Assembly: GCF_001719125.1 (NCBI RefSeq)
Contig: NZ_CP017006.1
Location: 2,246,384-2,310,383, forward strand
Reading direction: 5' to 3'
Origin: Sulfolobus sp. A20
GTDB taxonomy: Archaea > Thermoproteota > Thermoprotei_A > Sulfolobales > Sulfolobaceae
DNA: 64,000 bases
The notes under the pieces were generated by a model that made no database searches, had not been told where the DNA came from, and saw nothing but the letters and a program-made list of their open reading frames with translations. A program made the position numbers and the translations under genes. Positions 53,007-61,797 of this stretch are shown here, piece after piece; the stretch's first letter is position 1; every line of letters starts with the position of its first letter.

Positions 53007-54419
53007 CTATTTACTCAAAACCCTTAAGACCTTATAAACAAACGCTAACTTTTGAGGCAAAAAACCCTTTATCAACTCAACGTAATCCCTCTCAATTATT
53101 CCCAAGAACTTGAAAATTAAGATTAATGTCAAGAAGAGTATTAAGTCCAACCACCTAGGGTCTATGAAGACCTCATAAACCCCAACTAGGGGAATGATAG
53201 ATAGAATTACGTATTCTTTAAAAGTCGGAAAGAAGACCTTAGTCCTCAAGGCGTAAAAGACAGTGAAGAGAGAGCTGACTATAGCCACAATGACTTGAGA
53301 AATAGCCCCACCAATTATTCCAATCCTAGGTATGAGCAGAAATGAGGTGATCAAGACAGTTGAGGCGTTTAGCACAGTGAGGACAAGGAACGGGCGTAAA
53401 TCCCTCTTAAAAGCCACAATGAAATTAGTCAAAGAGCTAATAGGGAAAGGCAAAACTGAGGCCATAAGCAATAAGGTGAAGGCGGGAATTCCAGAGGCGT
53501 AGTCTGGGAAGAAATGGGTAATAATTATCTCACCTAAAGGTACGGATAACATTATAATAAGTAAAGTGAGGAGAGATGTAACCCTAAAGGAGATGGAACT
53601 CATTCTCCTCTCATCCTTACCTAAAGCCTTGTAAAAGGACGCGGTCGGTAAAATGACGTTAGACAGAGAGCTTAAGAACATTGATGGCACTGAGGCGACT
53701 AAGGCTGAGAACTGGTAGATGCCTAAATAATAAGAGCCCAAGAGGTATGCAGTAGTGACCCTGTCACCCTGTGATGACAAAAAACCAGCGGTGTTAGATA
53801 GGAACAACGGTAGACCCTCCCTGAACGCTCTTTTTAAGAAGTTGAAGTCGAAGTGAGGGGCAATTAGCTCGCCCAACTTCCTCGTTAAGAAGATGTAGTT
53901 TAGAGATACAGATATCACTCCTCCTGTAGTCCATACACCTATAAACATGTAGATGTCACGCATTAGTACCGCTATAATTGCTACTCCCCACCTGATGATG
54001 ATGAATGTAATGCCAGTGATTGCATTTTCAGTGAACATGTCCATCCCAACCATTATTGAGTTTTCAACGGCTGTGAACAAGTAAAGGAACAGGTAAGGGA
54101 TTGCTAACTTCACGTAAGTCGGTAAAAATAATAAGACGAGGAGGAAGGGTAAGGCAAGGAAGGGTATAGCTAGGAACTTCTCAACGTAGGGCTTATGTTC
54201 GTTTCTAGCGTAAGTGTAAGCCACTTCCCTAGTTACAATGGAACCAGGAATGAAGAAGAACACGGCGGAGACAATTACTTCCAATAGCTGTATGATCGCC
54301 ACTTTACCAAAGAACTGTGGGTTAGTGATTTTTGCAGTAACGACGAAGAAGAACAGTGCGACTATTACGTTAACTGTAGTAACGCTCAAGGACTTAAGCC
54401 AGTTCTTTATCGGGTTCAT
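53007..54419 (-). CDS. Wzx-type polysaccharide/lipid-oligosaccharide flippase
   Basis: The 470-residue protein has 12-14 membrane helices with the MATE/Wzx pattern (VTTVNVIVALFFFVVTAKIT near the start, GLPLFLSNTAGFLSSQGDRV in the middle). Flippases of this family move lipid-linked sugars across the membrane. Position beside rmlDABC and glycosyltransferases makes it the exporter for a rhamnose-containing surface glycan or N-glycan precursor. It precedes rmlD by 113 bases on the same strand with its own likely promoter. Confidence 0.85.
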   Translation of the reverse strand: MNPIKNWLKSLSVTTVNVIVALFFFVVTAKITNPQFFGKVAIIQLLEVIVSAVFFFIPGSIVTREVAYTYARNEHKPYVEKFLAIPFLALPFLLVLLFLPTYVKLAIPYLFLYLFTAVENSIMVGMDMFTENAITGITFIIIRWGVAIIAVLMRDIYMFIGVWTTGGVISVSLNYIFLTRKLGELIAPHFDFNFLKRAFREGLPLFLSNTAGFLSSQGDRVTTAYLLGSYYLGIYQFSALVASVPSMFLSSLSNVILPTASFYKALGKDERRMSSISFRVTSLLTLLIIMLSVPLGEIIITHFFPDYASGIPAFTLLLMASVLPFPISSLTNFIVAFKRDLRPFLVLTVLNASTVLITSFLLIPRIGIIGGAISQVIVAIVSSLFTVFYALRTKVFFPTFKEYVILSIIPLVGVYEVFIDPRWLDLILFLTLILIFKFLGIIERDYVELIKGFLPQKLAFVYKVLRVLSK

Positions 54420-54549
54420 TCTCTTTTCCTCTTACCTTCAATAAATTAAAGGTTTTCTATTGGTAAAGTGGTGTTTCATTACAAAGTATACCTTCTCGTT
54501 ATCAGCCTACAAAACGGCATATTTAATTAGGCAATCTAACCTCACGGAA

Positions 54550-54562
54550 AACTTTTAATAAC
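54550..54562 (+). promoter_or_regulatory. TATA-like box before the secreted protein gene
   Basis: The stretch aacttttaataac is centred about 28 bases before the ATG at 54584. Confidence 0.5.
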
Positions 54563-54583
54563 CTCATCGCGTAACTTTAGCTA

Positions 54584-55573
54584 ATGAAAATGAGGTTTAT
54601 CTTGACTTTTGCCCTCTTACTGCTTGTTGCTGGCAGTATAATCACGTTGTCCTCTACTATAGTAGTTAATTACCCCAGTAGCGCATATTTAGGGCAAGAG
54701 ATCACCATATACTTCCAGCTCTTGAACAGTTATATCAACTCCACTGATTTCCCAATAATTTCCTCTGGCGTAGAGGTCATTCACAACGGTAGCGAAGTAG
54801 CTTACACTGGGACTCCTCCTGGTGGTGGCTATTTGCTGTTTCCAGCAAACATATCTAACAATACAACCGAACTAATCGTAACGTTTGTTGGCGAGTATCA
54901 TACTTACTACTTCACTAATCTAGGAATTGTTCTTTATGGAGGTAATTTTAAACCACCTTTACCTGAAGGAGATCAAAGGTATTTTAGTTTAGTACTTATT
55001 GCTTTTAATGGGAGGTTATGGTACCATATTAATGGGAGCTGGTATAACCCTTTATCTTCTTTACCTTATTACGGTTCAGTTATAGACAATTGGATTAATG
55101 TTAGTACTCTAGTAAACTATGCAGTAGTTCTTGAGGAGCATAATGGACTTACGTTTGTAAAAGATATGTTTATAAATGGTAAGGAATTTGTAATAAACTA
55201 CTTGACCCCTGTACTTTGGAATTTCTCTTATGTAGGAATAAGGACGGATACACCTAACAACTTGATAACACCTTTAGGATTTACTGTATATTCCCCTTTA
55301 TCACATCAGCTCTACGTTATTTATGTTAACGGTAAAGAATACGCTTCTGGCTATACAAATGATTTAGGACAAGGCAGTATATCATTAAAGGTCTCCTCAC
55401 TTCATGAAGTTATTAACATAACGTTTCCTATGGTTCATGTGTATAAGATTATTACGATTAGTTCTAGTCAAGGAAATGTAAAGGTTAGCTATCCCATATT
55501 TCCATTATCTCTCCTCGGTGTCTCAATAATTTTGACGACCATCTCAGTTATGGTGTCTTTAAGAAGGAAATAG
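54584..55573 (+). CDS. Secreted beta-rich protein with C-terminal anchor
   Basis: The 329-residue protein has a signal peptide (about 4-24), a beta-rich outside domain with many Asn-Xaa-Ser/Thr sites (HNGSEV, NISNNTTE, INGSWY), and a C-terminal membrane helix with RRK tail. One phrase (FSLVLIAFNGRLWYHINGSW) suggests a concanavalin-like fold but is not decisive. I do not recognise a family. It sits between divergent flippase and downstream glycosyltransferase genes, so it may be a surface protein modified by this locus. Confidence 0.6.
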   Translation: MKMRFILTFALLLLVAGSIITLSSTIVVNYPSSAYLGQEITIYFQLLNSYINSTDFPIISSGVEVIHNGSEVAYTGTPPGGGYLLFPANISNNTTELIVTFVGEYHTYYFTNLGIVLYGGNFKPPLPEGDQRYFSLVLIAFNGRLWYHINGSWYNPLSSLPYYGSVIDNWINVSTLVNYAVVLEEHNGLTFVKDMFINGKEFVINYLTPVLWNFSYVGIRTDTPNNLITPLGFTVYSPLSHQLYVIYVNGKEYASGYTNDLGQGSISLKVSSLHEVINITFPMVHVYKIITISSSQGNVKVSYPIFPLSLLGVSIILTTISVMVSLRRK

Positions 55574-55645
55574 ATGGAATTTTTAAGCTAAACGAGAGCT
55601 ATTGAGTAGTTAAAAATATATTCTCTTGTGTTAAAACTATCAAAG

Positions 55646-56788
55646 ATGATAAGTTTAACGTTAGTGACTGAAAGATTGGGACTAGGTGGTGGCTTCTACT
55701 ATTATTTGGAAATAACTAATAGGTTGTTGAAGAGAGGATATGATGTCAAGATAGTCTCATCCGGAGGATCTCCGTGGTTCTATCCTAACAACCGTGTCCC
55801 TATAATATATCCGAAGGAGCCTAAATTGTTAAAGATTTTATCTAATATATTACAAATAAAATATAGACAAGTCCATTATTTTAGGGGATTAGACTACTAT
55901 ATAATACTATCTAAATTGTTAAATATAGATTTTGATTTTTCAAGAATTATGAGCTCAATAATCCCAGAATCTGATCTAATAATTACAGGATTACCCTCTG
56001 CTTTTATATGGAGTTTTATGTCAAAGAAATACAAGAAACTTGCCTTCTTCCCTCAAGGCTGGCCAGAGTATATTTACGTGTTGAGTCGAGATATAAGGTG
56101 GTATCTTACCTTTATTTCACCTTATGACTACTACATTGCGCTAACCGGAATAGAGACAGACCTAGTTAAGTCGACTATAAAAAGGGATGTGAAGTTCTTC
56201 GTAGTCAGCGCAGGTGTAGATACTCAGCTTTTCAAACCAAGAAGAAGGGATAATGATGACATAAAGGTCATGGTAATCCTGAGGCCAGAACCAAATAAAG
56301 GAGCTGAAGTGGCAATAAGGACATTGAACCTTTTGTCTAAGTATCTAGATTTTACAGCGGTCGTCATAGATCACGGAGTGTTAGAGAAGTTCAGAAACGA
56401 AATCCGTTTTAAGTACGAAGCATATAAACCTGTTAGCCGAGAAAAATTGGTAGAACTATACAATAGTGCCTCAGTATTTCTGTTTACCTCTAAGTTAGAG
56501 GGTTACGGTCTACCTCCACTTGAGGCTATGGCTTGTGGAACCCCCGTAGTGATGACAGACAACGTGGGCAGTAGGGCTTACGCAGTCAATGGGTACAATG
56601 CCTTAGTGGACGATACCCACTCCCCTGAGAAACTAGCGGAATTAATACAGAAGGTTATAAAGGACGAGAATTTGAGGGAAGAAGTTGTAAGGAATGGCTT
56701 TGAGACTGCAAAGATGCACGACTGGGAGAGAATAACCGATAACTGGGTGAAAACGCTTAAAGAGATAGAAGGAGAAATAAAGCGATGA
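55646..56788 (+). CDS. GT4-family glycosyltransferase
   Basis: The protein (380 residues from ATG 55646, MISLTLVTERLGLGGGFYYY) is a two-domain GT-B enzyme: an N-terminal GGG loop, and a C-terminal nucleotide-sugar site LEGYGLPPLEAMACGTPVVM with the E-x7-E motif. A TATA-like ttaaaaatata near 55608-55618 argues against the earlier GTG at 55628. GT4 enzymes transfer sugars with retention. The acceptor here is unknown, probably part of the rhamnose-containing glycan. Confidence 0.85.
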   Translation: MISLTLVTERLGLGGGFYYYLEITNRLLKRGYDVKIVSSGGSPWFYPNNRVPIIYPKEPKLLKILSNILQIKYRQVHYFRGLDYYIILSKLLNIDFDFSRIMSSIIPESDLIITGLPSAFIWSFMSKKYKKLAFFPQGWPEYIYVLSRDIRWYLTFISPYDYYIALTGIETDLVKSTIKRDVKFFVVSAGVDTQLFKPRRRDNDDIKVMVILRPEPNKGAEVAIRTLNLLSKYLDFTAVVIDHGVLEKFRNEIRFKYEAYKPVSREKLVELYNSASVFLFTSKLEGYGLPPLEAMACGTPVVMTDNVGSRAYAVNGYNALVDDTHSPEKLAELIQKVIKDENLREEVVRNGFETAKMHDWERITDNWVKTLKEIEGEIKR

Positions 56789-56794
56789 GTCTAT

Positions 56795-57760
56795 TTACCT
56801 ATTTTCGCACGAAACAATTCCTAAATAACTTATGCCAGCTGTTCTTTGAGCCTGCCTAGCTGTACACTTGTAACCTTCCTCTTCTAACTTCTTTATTAGC
56901 TTCTTATAAGAAACTCCCGTCAAGAAGGCGTGGTGTTCAAAGATTATTTTCTCAAACCCTATTTCATCGCTGTTCATTATGACGTCAACCTCACACCCCT
57001 CACAGTCTATCTTCAGCAAATAGGGATCTTTAACAAGCTCCCTCATCCCTTTTAGGGAGTATAATGGTACCTCCACGTCACCTTCACCAGTGACGTGGAA
57101 GCCCCCACTCTTGTCTAAATCAATAGTTGAAGGTACTCTTATCATACTATCTTTTGACCCTACCCCAGCGTTTATCAGGGTTACCCTATCCTCCAGCCCG
57201 TTTAGCTTGATGTTTTCAAGTGCTATCCTGTACACGGAGGGTAGTGGCTCAAATCCAACAACCCTCTTTGCTCCCTTTATGGCGAAGTACACAGCTGTAT
57301 CACCTATGTTTGCACCTACGTCTACAACTTCCCTGCCCTCAACGTCCACGTTGTATTGTTCTTGTACGAATGTCTCGAATAAAGCAACTTCATGTCCTTT
57401 CAAGAACTTTACGTTATATTTTGGATAATACCAATAGTTATCCTTCTCAATCCAACCACTAGCAGTGCGAAGTACATGTCCGGACGGGTTAGTATCTATT
57501 CTAGTGGATTCATAGTAAACTTCGTTACCCCGAATGTGAAACTTTATAGGATTAAAATAATCTGGATAGAATTGCACTAAATCCACCAGAGCACGGGCGC
57601 ACTCTAGACTACATATTCCGGAACTACCATCCCTAAATTTAATGTGAATTTCTTCGCTGCCTTTTCTCACTTGCTGAAGCACACTGAACCAGTTTTTGTA
57701 CACCTTTTGATAAATGTGAATTCTGTTAAGACTGAACGTTGTCTGATAGAAGAACTTCAT
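56795..57760 (-). CDS. FkbM-family methyltransferase
   Basis: The 321-residue protein has the FkbM pattern: VDVGANIGDTAVYFAIKGA (SAM-binding loop), VVGFEPLPSVYRIALENIKL, YLLKIDCEGCEVDVI and FEHHAF. FkbM enzymes methylate hydroxyl groups of sugars or lipids. It converges on the GT4 gene with six bases between stops. It probably adds methyl groups to sugars of the glycan made by this locus. Confidence 0.85.
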   Translation of the reverse strand: MKFFYQTTFSLNRIHIYQKVYKNWFSVLQQVRKGSEEIHIKFRDGSSGICSLECARALVDLVQFYPDYFNPIKFHIRGNEVYYESTRIDTNPSGHVLRTASGWIEKDNYWYYPKYNVKFLKGHEVALFETFVQEQYNVDVEGREVVDVGANIGDTAVYFAIKGAKRVVGFEPLPSVYRIALENIKLNGLEDRVTLINAGVGSKDSMIRVPSTIDLDKSGGFHVTGEGDVEVPLYSLKGMRELVKDPYLLKIDCEGCEVDVIMNSDEIGFEKIIFEHHAFLTGVSYKKLIKKLEEEGYKCTARQAQRTAGISYLGIVSCENR

Positions 57761-58002
57761 TATGATTAACTGCTGTATTTAGCTTAAATCTTTTTCTTAA
57801 ATACTTAGGCTAGGGCTAAGATATTTTATAAGGTACCAACACAAAATTTTAATCAAGGAGAGGGTTAAAATTCTTATAGATTTGAGAATCGATATTACAA
57901 GTTAAAAAGGGATAGATTCTTCATAACGAGATTAATATTAGTATAATAAGGTTTACAAGAAAACCTAAAAACTTATATCTTCTACTCTAAATGTGGAAAT
58001 AA

Positions 58003-59026
58003 ATGAATAAAGATAATGTTGCAATTTCAGTTATAATTACTGCTCATAACAGGAGGAAATTCTTGAAGGAAGCAATAACTTCTGCGCTAAATCAAGAATT
58101 TGACAAGGATAAGTATGAGATAATCGTGATGAAGAACTTTGAGGATCAAGAAATTGACAGTTTCATGAAGGAGAAAAACGTTAAGTCCTTATACACAGAG
58201 GAGGAAAAATTGGGAATCAAGCTAAAGTTGGCATTGAAGAATCGAAAGGAAGGATATTCTGCTTCCTAGAAGACGACAATAAGTTCCACGAGGAGAAGTT
58301 AAGGAAAGTATACCAATCATTTATGAGGTATGAGGACTTAGTCCTCTATCATATCAACAGGGTTGTGATAGACGAGGAGGGGAAGGTCTTGCTCACGCCA
58401 GAGGTTTGGGAGGAGGATTACTTCTCTGGCTACGATGAGAAGGTCTACGCTAGCTTGATAAAGAGAAGAGGCTGGGGTAATAATAGCTCCATTTGTGTCA
58501 GAAAGATAACATTGTATTAAGTCAATTAGGGCAAATTAACATATCGGTTGACTTTTATCTATTCTTAAGCGTACTGATTAACCGTAAGCCCATTCTTCTA
58601 GATCACACACCTCTCACTTATTATCGAATTCACGACAATAATGTTTCCATTGCTGCCTTTAGGGATTTAAATGCAGAGTGTAAATATAAAAAAAGATCTG
58701 GAAGACTTATCCAAAATTTATGAGTTGAGTAAACGTAATAAAGAATTTGCTTACGTATTCTATTATCTTATTTTTATCAATAAAAAGTGGAGTTACGACA
58801 TTTTCTGCGAGGATAATAAGAGACTAGAGGTGATAGCAGACAGCCTGAAGATACTGAGAAATCCCTTTCTTCCCTACTAAGTTAAAGGTTGAATACAATA
58901 GGAGTCTCTTTCCTAAACTTATTCCTTCATAGCTTCGTGAAGAATTACTTAATTAAACGAAGACTACGATATGCTGAAAAGATACCTAAGGGAATTGTAG
59001 ATAGTAAGGAGGCTGAAATTCCCTAA
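58003..59026 (+). pseudogene. GT2-family glycosyltransferase broken by frameshifts
   Basis: The first piece (58003-58269) reads VAISVIITAHNRRKFLKEAI and LNQEFDKDKYEIIV, the start of a GT2 enzyme. After a frameshift near 58255 comes IFCFLEDDNKFHEEKLRKVY (DxD-like EDD). After another near 58495 comes PILLDHTPLTYYRIHDNNVS. A third lies at the A7 run near 58688, and a fourth near 58882 leads to NLFLHSFVKNYLIKRRLRYA and a stop at 59026. Rejoined, it is one protein of about 335 residues. Most likely it is a decayed gene; sequencing error at one site is possible, but not at four. Confidence 0.75.
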
Positions 59027-59583
59027 TGCCTAACCTAAAAATGTTTTATCCTCTGTAGCTAAAAGAAAATTCTACCTAAGGGTATATCGATTTTTCCAGT
59101 TTAATCGATAGCTCTCATTTCTTAACAGTCTAAAACGATTACAGTAAAGCCTAATGGTGAAAACGTAAAAACTCTCATAGTGACATTATAAGTTAGACTC
59201 ATTGCTGGATTACAAGGGCTTTTAAGTATGGTTTATCTGGTAAACTAGAAAAGATAATGAGAAGCTATTTATAAAGTAAACACATAAACTTACTATATTT
59301 TGTATATAATATTTTATTAATAAATAATTATTTAATTTTAACATAAAAATTTAACATATTCAAATAGTTCACCATGTATAGCTAATAAGGTATTAGTAAT
59401 AAACTAAGGAAAGATCTAGAATTAGATATACTGTTCCAATTGTATCAAGAGAAAGATGGTCGTGACTATATATATTTGCTTTGCGCGACAAAGGGTTAAG
59501 TTAACCTATTGTAACATCACAGCTGGTTCTATTATCAAAATAAAAATTTTTAACATAAAGATTTGTAATCACTTTGTCTGAAA
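59027..59583. other. Gap without a recognised gene
   Basis: Very AT-rich (especially 59280-59350). One short frame near 59404-59500 reads KLRKDLELDILFQLYQEKDG without a start and may be a remnant. The promoter of the next gene (tttttaacata near 59547-59557) lies at the end. Confidence 0.35.
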
Positions 59584-60657
59584 ATGAAAGTAGCTATAGT
59601 TGAACCTATTCCAATAGATATAGCCTTGCTAGGTGGCGGTGGTGTAGTTTTTATGAACATCATTAAAACATTGAAAGGTAGGGGTCACACTATTGAACTG
59701 CACACTCCCTTGCGACCTTCGAGATTCTATAGTGCGATAGGTAATTACATAGACAAAGTAATCTCATATTCGCTGTTTAGATTGTACTCTCCCTTAATTT
59801 TCCGTTCCCCATTATTTATATTTGGAACAGCTAGATTATATCTAACCTCTTCCTATTTTAAATCATTTAGCAACTACGACTATTCAATATGCACTACATA
59901 TGACGAACTGTTTGGGCATTTTGACCTAGGTTACATACACTATCCAGCTAGAAAGTTCTTTAGGACAAAGGATATCACGAAGGTCAAAAAAATCGTAGAT
60001 CTTCTTAACTTCATTACTTCTTTTAGCTTTAAGGACAAGACTAAACGATTGCTTGCTAACTCCACGTATACGGCTAAACTACTTCACGAGAAGAGCGGTA
60101 GGTCTACAGAAGTCTTATACCCACCTGTGAAACCCATACATTGTAAGGGAGAAGAGAAAGAAGACATTGTAGTTAGCTTAGGAAGGATAGTAGAGGATAA
60201 GAAATACGAAGACGTTATTTACGTAGCTAGGCTTTTAAGCGACATAAAATTCGTTATAATAGGGAGGGTTCAAGACGAGCATTACTATAGTGAACTTAGA
60301 AGGAAAAGCCCTCCAAATGTAACTTTTGTGACTGATGCGAGTGAAGAGGAAAAACGCGAAATCCTATGTAGGTCAAAGGTCATTCTTCATGGAAAGAGAG
60401 AGGAGCCCTTTGGCATAGCAGTAGTAGAGGGTATGAGTGCTGGTAACGTCCCTGTTGTTTACAAAAACGGAGGCACATGGTTGGATATAATCTCTGAAGG
60501 AAAGTTTGGATACGGATATGAAAGAGTCGAGGAGCTTCCAGAACTAGTTAGACAAGCCTTAAACGACAACAAACTAAGAAAAGAGGTAAGGGAGAGAGCT
60601 TTAATGTTTAGCGATGATAACTTTCGAGAGAAATTTTTGAAAATAACTGGTCTATGA
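59584..60657 (+). CDS. GT4-family glycosyltransferase
   Basis: The 357-residue GT-B enzyme starts MKVAIVEPIPIDIALLGGGG. The C-terminal half has VVSLGRIVEDKKYEDVIYVA and the donor-site motif KREEPFGIAVVEGMSAGNVP (E-x7-E). The pattern resembles mannosyltransferases of the ALG11 type, but the donor cannot be read from sequence. It stands alone on the plus strand between a broken GT2 and a minus-strand GT4. Confidence 0.83.
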   Translation: MKVAIVEPIPIDIALLGGGGVVFMNIIKTLKGRGHTIELHTPLRPSRFYSAIGNYIDKVISYSLFRLYSPLIFRSPLFIFGTARLYLTSSYFKSFSNYDYSICTTYDELFGHFDLGYIHYPARKFFRTKDITKVKKIVDLLNFITSFSFKDKTKRLLANSTYTAKLLHEKSGRSTEVLYPPVKPIHCKGEEKEDIVVSLGRIVEDKKYEDVIYVARLLSDIKFVIIGRVQDEHYYSELRRKSPPNVTFVTDASEEEKREILCRSKVILHGKREEPFGIAVVEGMSAGNVPVVYKNGGTWLDIISEGKFGYGYERVEELPELVRQALNDNKLRKEVRERALMFSDDNFREKFLKITGL

Positions 60658-60680
60658 CTTATGCCTCTTACTTATCTAGA

Positions 60681-61757
60681 CTAAATAAATTCAAGGGCCT
60701 TTCTCAACTGCCTACAAGTGACACTCACGGAAAAATTATCCTTTACGAATGATCTAAGCTCAAGGTACGCCCTTTCTAATTTCATCTCTTTTATTACTTT
60801 GCTCATTTCCTCCAGCCTTACTACATACACTCCCTTGAGGCTCCTCGCTTCCTCTATCCCCTCGATTCCCTTCTCTGTTGTGATTACTGGTCTACCATAT
60901 GCCATACATTCTAGCACCTTAGTCTTCACCCCCGTACCTGAAGTTATAGGAATAATACAAGCGTCAGCTTCCTCATAGTAGGGGTCAAGAGAGTCCACTT
61001 TGCCCATTAGTTTAACGTTGGGTGGAGGTCCCTTTACTAACTCTTTCCCATCCCCTACTATTAAGAACTCTAGACAAGGTAAGTCCTTAGCCACTTCGAT
61101 CAAGTTTTCAACAGTAGCTAAGTTATTTACAGCGTACAAGTTACCTGCAAATATTAACTTCTCGATTTTGTCCCTCTTAACTTCAAAGAAGGGTATTCTA
61201 TCCACATCTATGCCGTGTACCACTGTCATCACTTTGGCTCTTTTCCAAATCCTTTTCACTAGCTCTGCGTCCCTATCTGAGACCGCAATTGTCAAGTTTG
61301 CTATAATTACCGCTAACTTGTCCAAAGTTCCCCCAATCATCTTCCTTAGCACGAAGTTCTTCACACCTCTAAGCCCTCTGGACACTTCTACTATTGAGCC
61401 GTGAAAGTCATGAATTACCTTTTTACCTAACAACCTTCCCATTAAGCCAAAGGGTAGAAATAGGGAACCCTCAAATATTACAACGTCAGACCTCTTTATG
61501 AGGTAAGAAAACTTGATGGCATTAAACAGCAACGATAGGCCTAGGAAGAAGTAATTCTTGCTTGCCCTAATTGTAACTATATTTTCATCACTTTTTTTAA
61601 TGGGTTTCTCTTTTCCTCTCCCCTCTGTTATGAACTGTATAACCTTTAAGTCCTCCTCTTTAATGCACTTAATTAAGTTAGAAACCCTAATGAGATATCC
61701 CCCTTTTGGATCTCTAACGTCCCCATAAGTTACTATTAGCACTCTCACATCTAACAT
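60681..61757 (-). CDS. GT4-family glycosyltransferase
   Basis: The 358-residue protein reads VRVLIVTYGDVRDPKGGYLI at the start, KVIHDFHGSIVEVSRGLRG and KLIFAGNLYAVNNLATVENL in the middle, and IPITSGTGVKTKVLECMAYG with VITTEKGIEGI at the donor site. This is a GT-B glycosyltransferase of the GT4/sucrose-synthase-like class. It diverges from the GT-C-like gene at 61798 with 40 bases between starts, so the two share a promoter region. Confidence 0.83.
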   Translation of the reverse strand: MLDVRVLIVTYGDVRDPKGGYLIRVSNLIKCIKEEDLKVIQFITEGRGKEKPIKKSDENIVTIRASKNYFFLGLSLLFNAIKFSYLIKRSDVVIFEGSLFLPFGLMGRLLGKKVIHDFHGSIVEVSRGLRGVKNFVLRKMIGGTLDKLAVIIANLTIAVSDRDAELVKRIWKRAKVMTVVHGIDVDRIPFFEVKRDKIEKLIFAGNLYAVNNLATVENLIEVAKDLPCLEFLIVGDGKELVKGPPPNVKLMGKVDSLDPYYEEADACIIPITSGTGVKTKVLECMAYGRPVITTEKGIEGIEEARSLKGVYVVRLEEMSKVIKEMKLERAYLELRSFVKDNFSVSVTCRQLRKALEFI

Positions 61758-61797
61758 AGGAAAAGACTTATTAATATAGTTTAACGCTTTAATAAAC

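Noticed and set aside
57090-57428. 112-codon open frame on the plus strand
   Set aside because: It is antisense to the FkbM methyltransferase, which has all its motifs.
58003-59026. Programmed frameshifting in the GT2 gene
   Set aside because: Four shifts in about 1 kb, mostly without slippery sites, point to decay; only the A7 site could slip.
61000-61404. 134-codon open frame on the plus strand
   Set aside because: It lies antisense to a clear GT4 glycosyltransferase with intact motifs.
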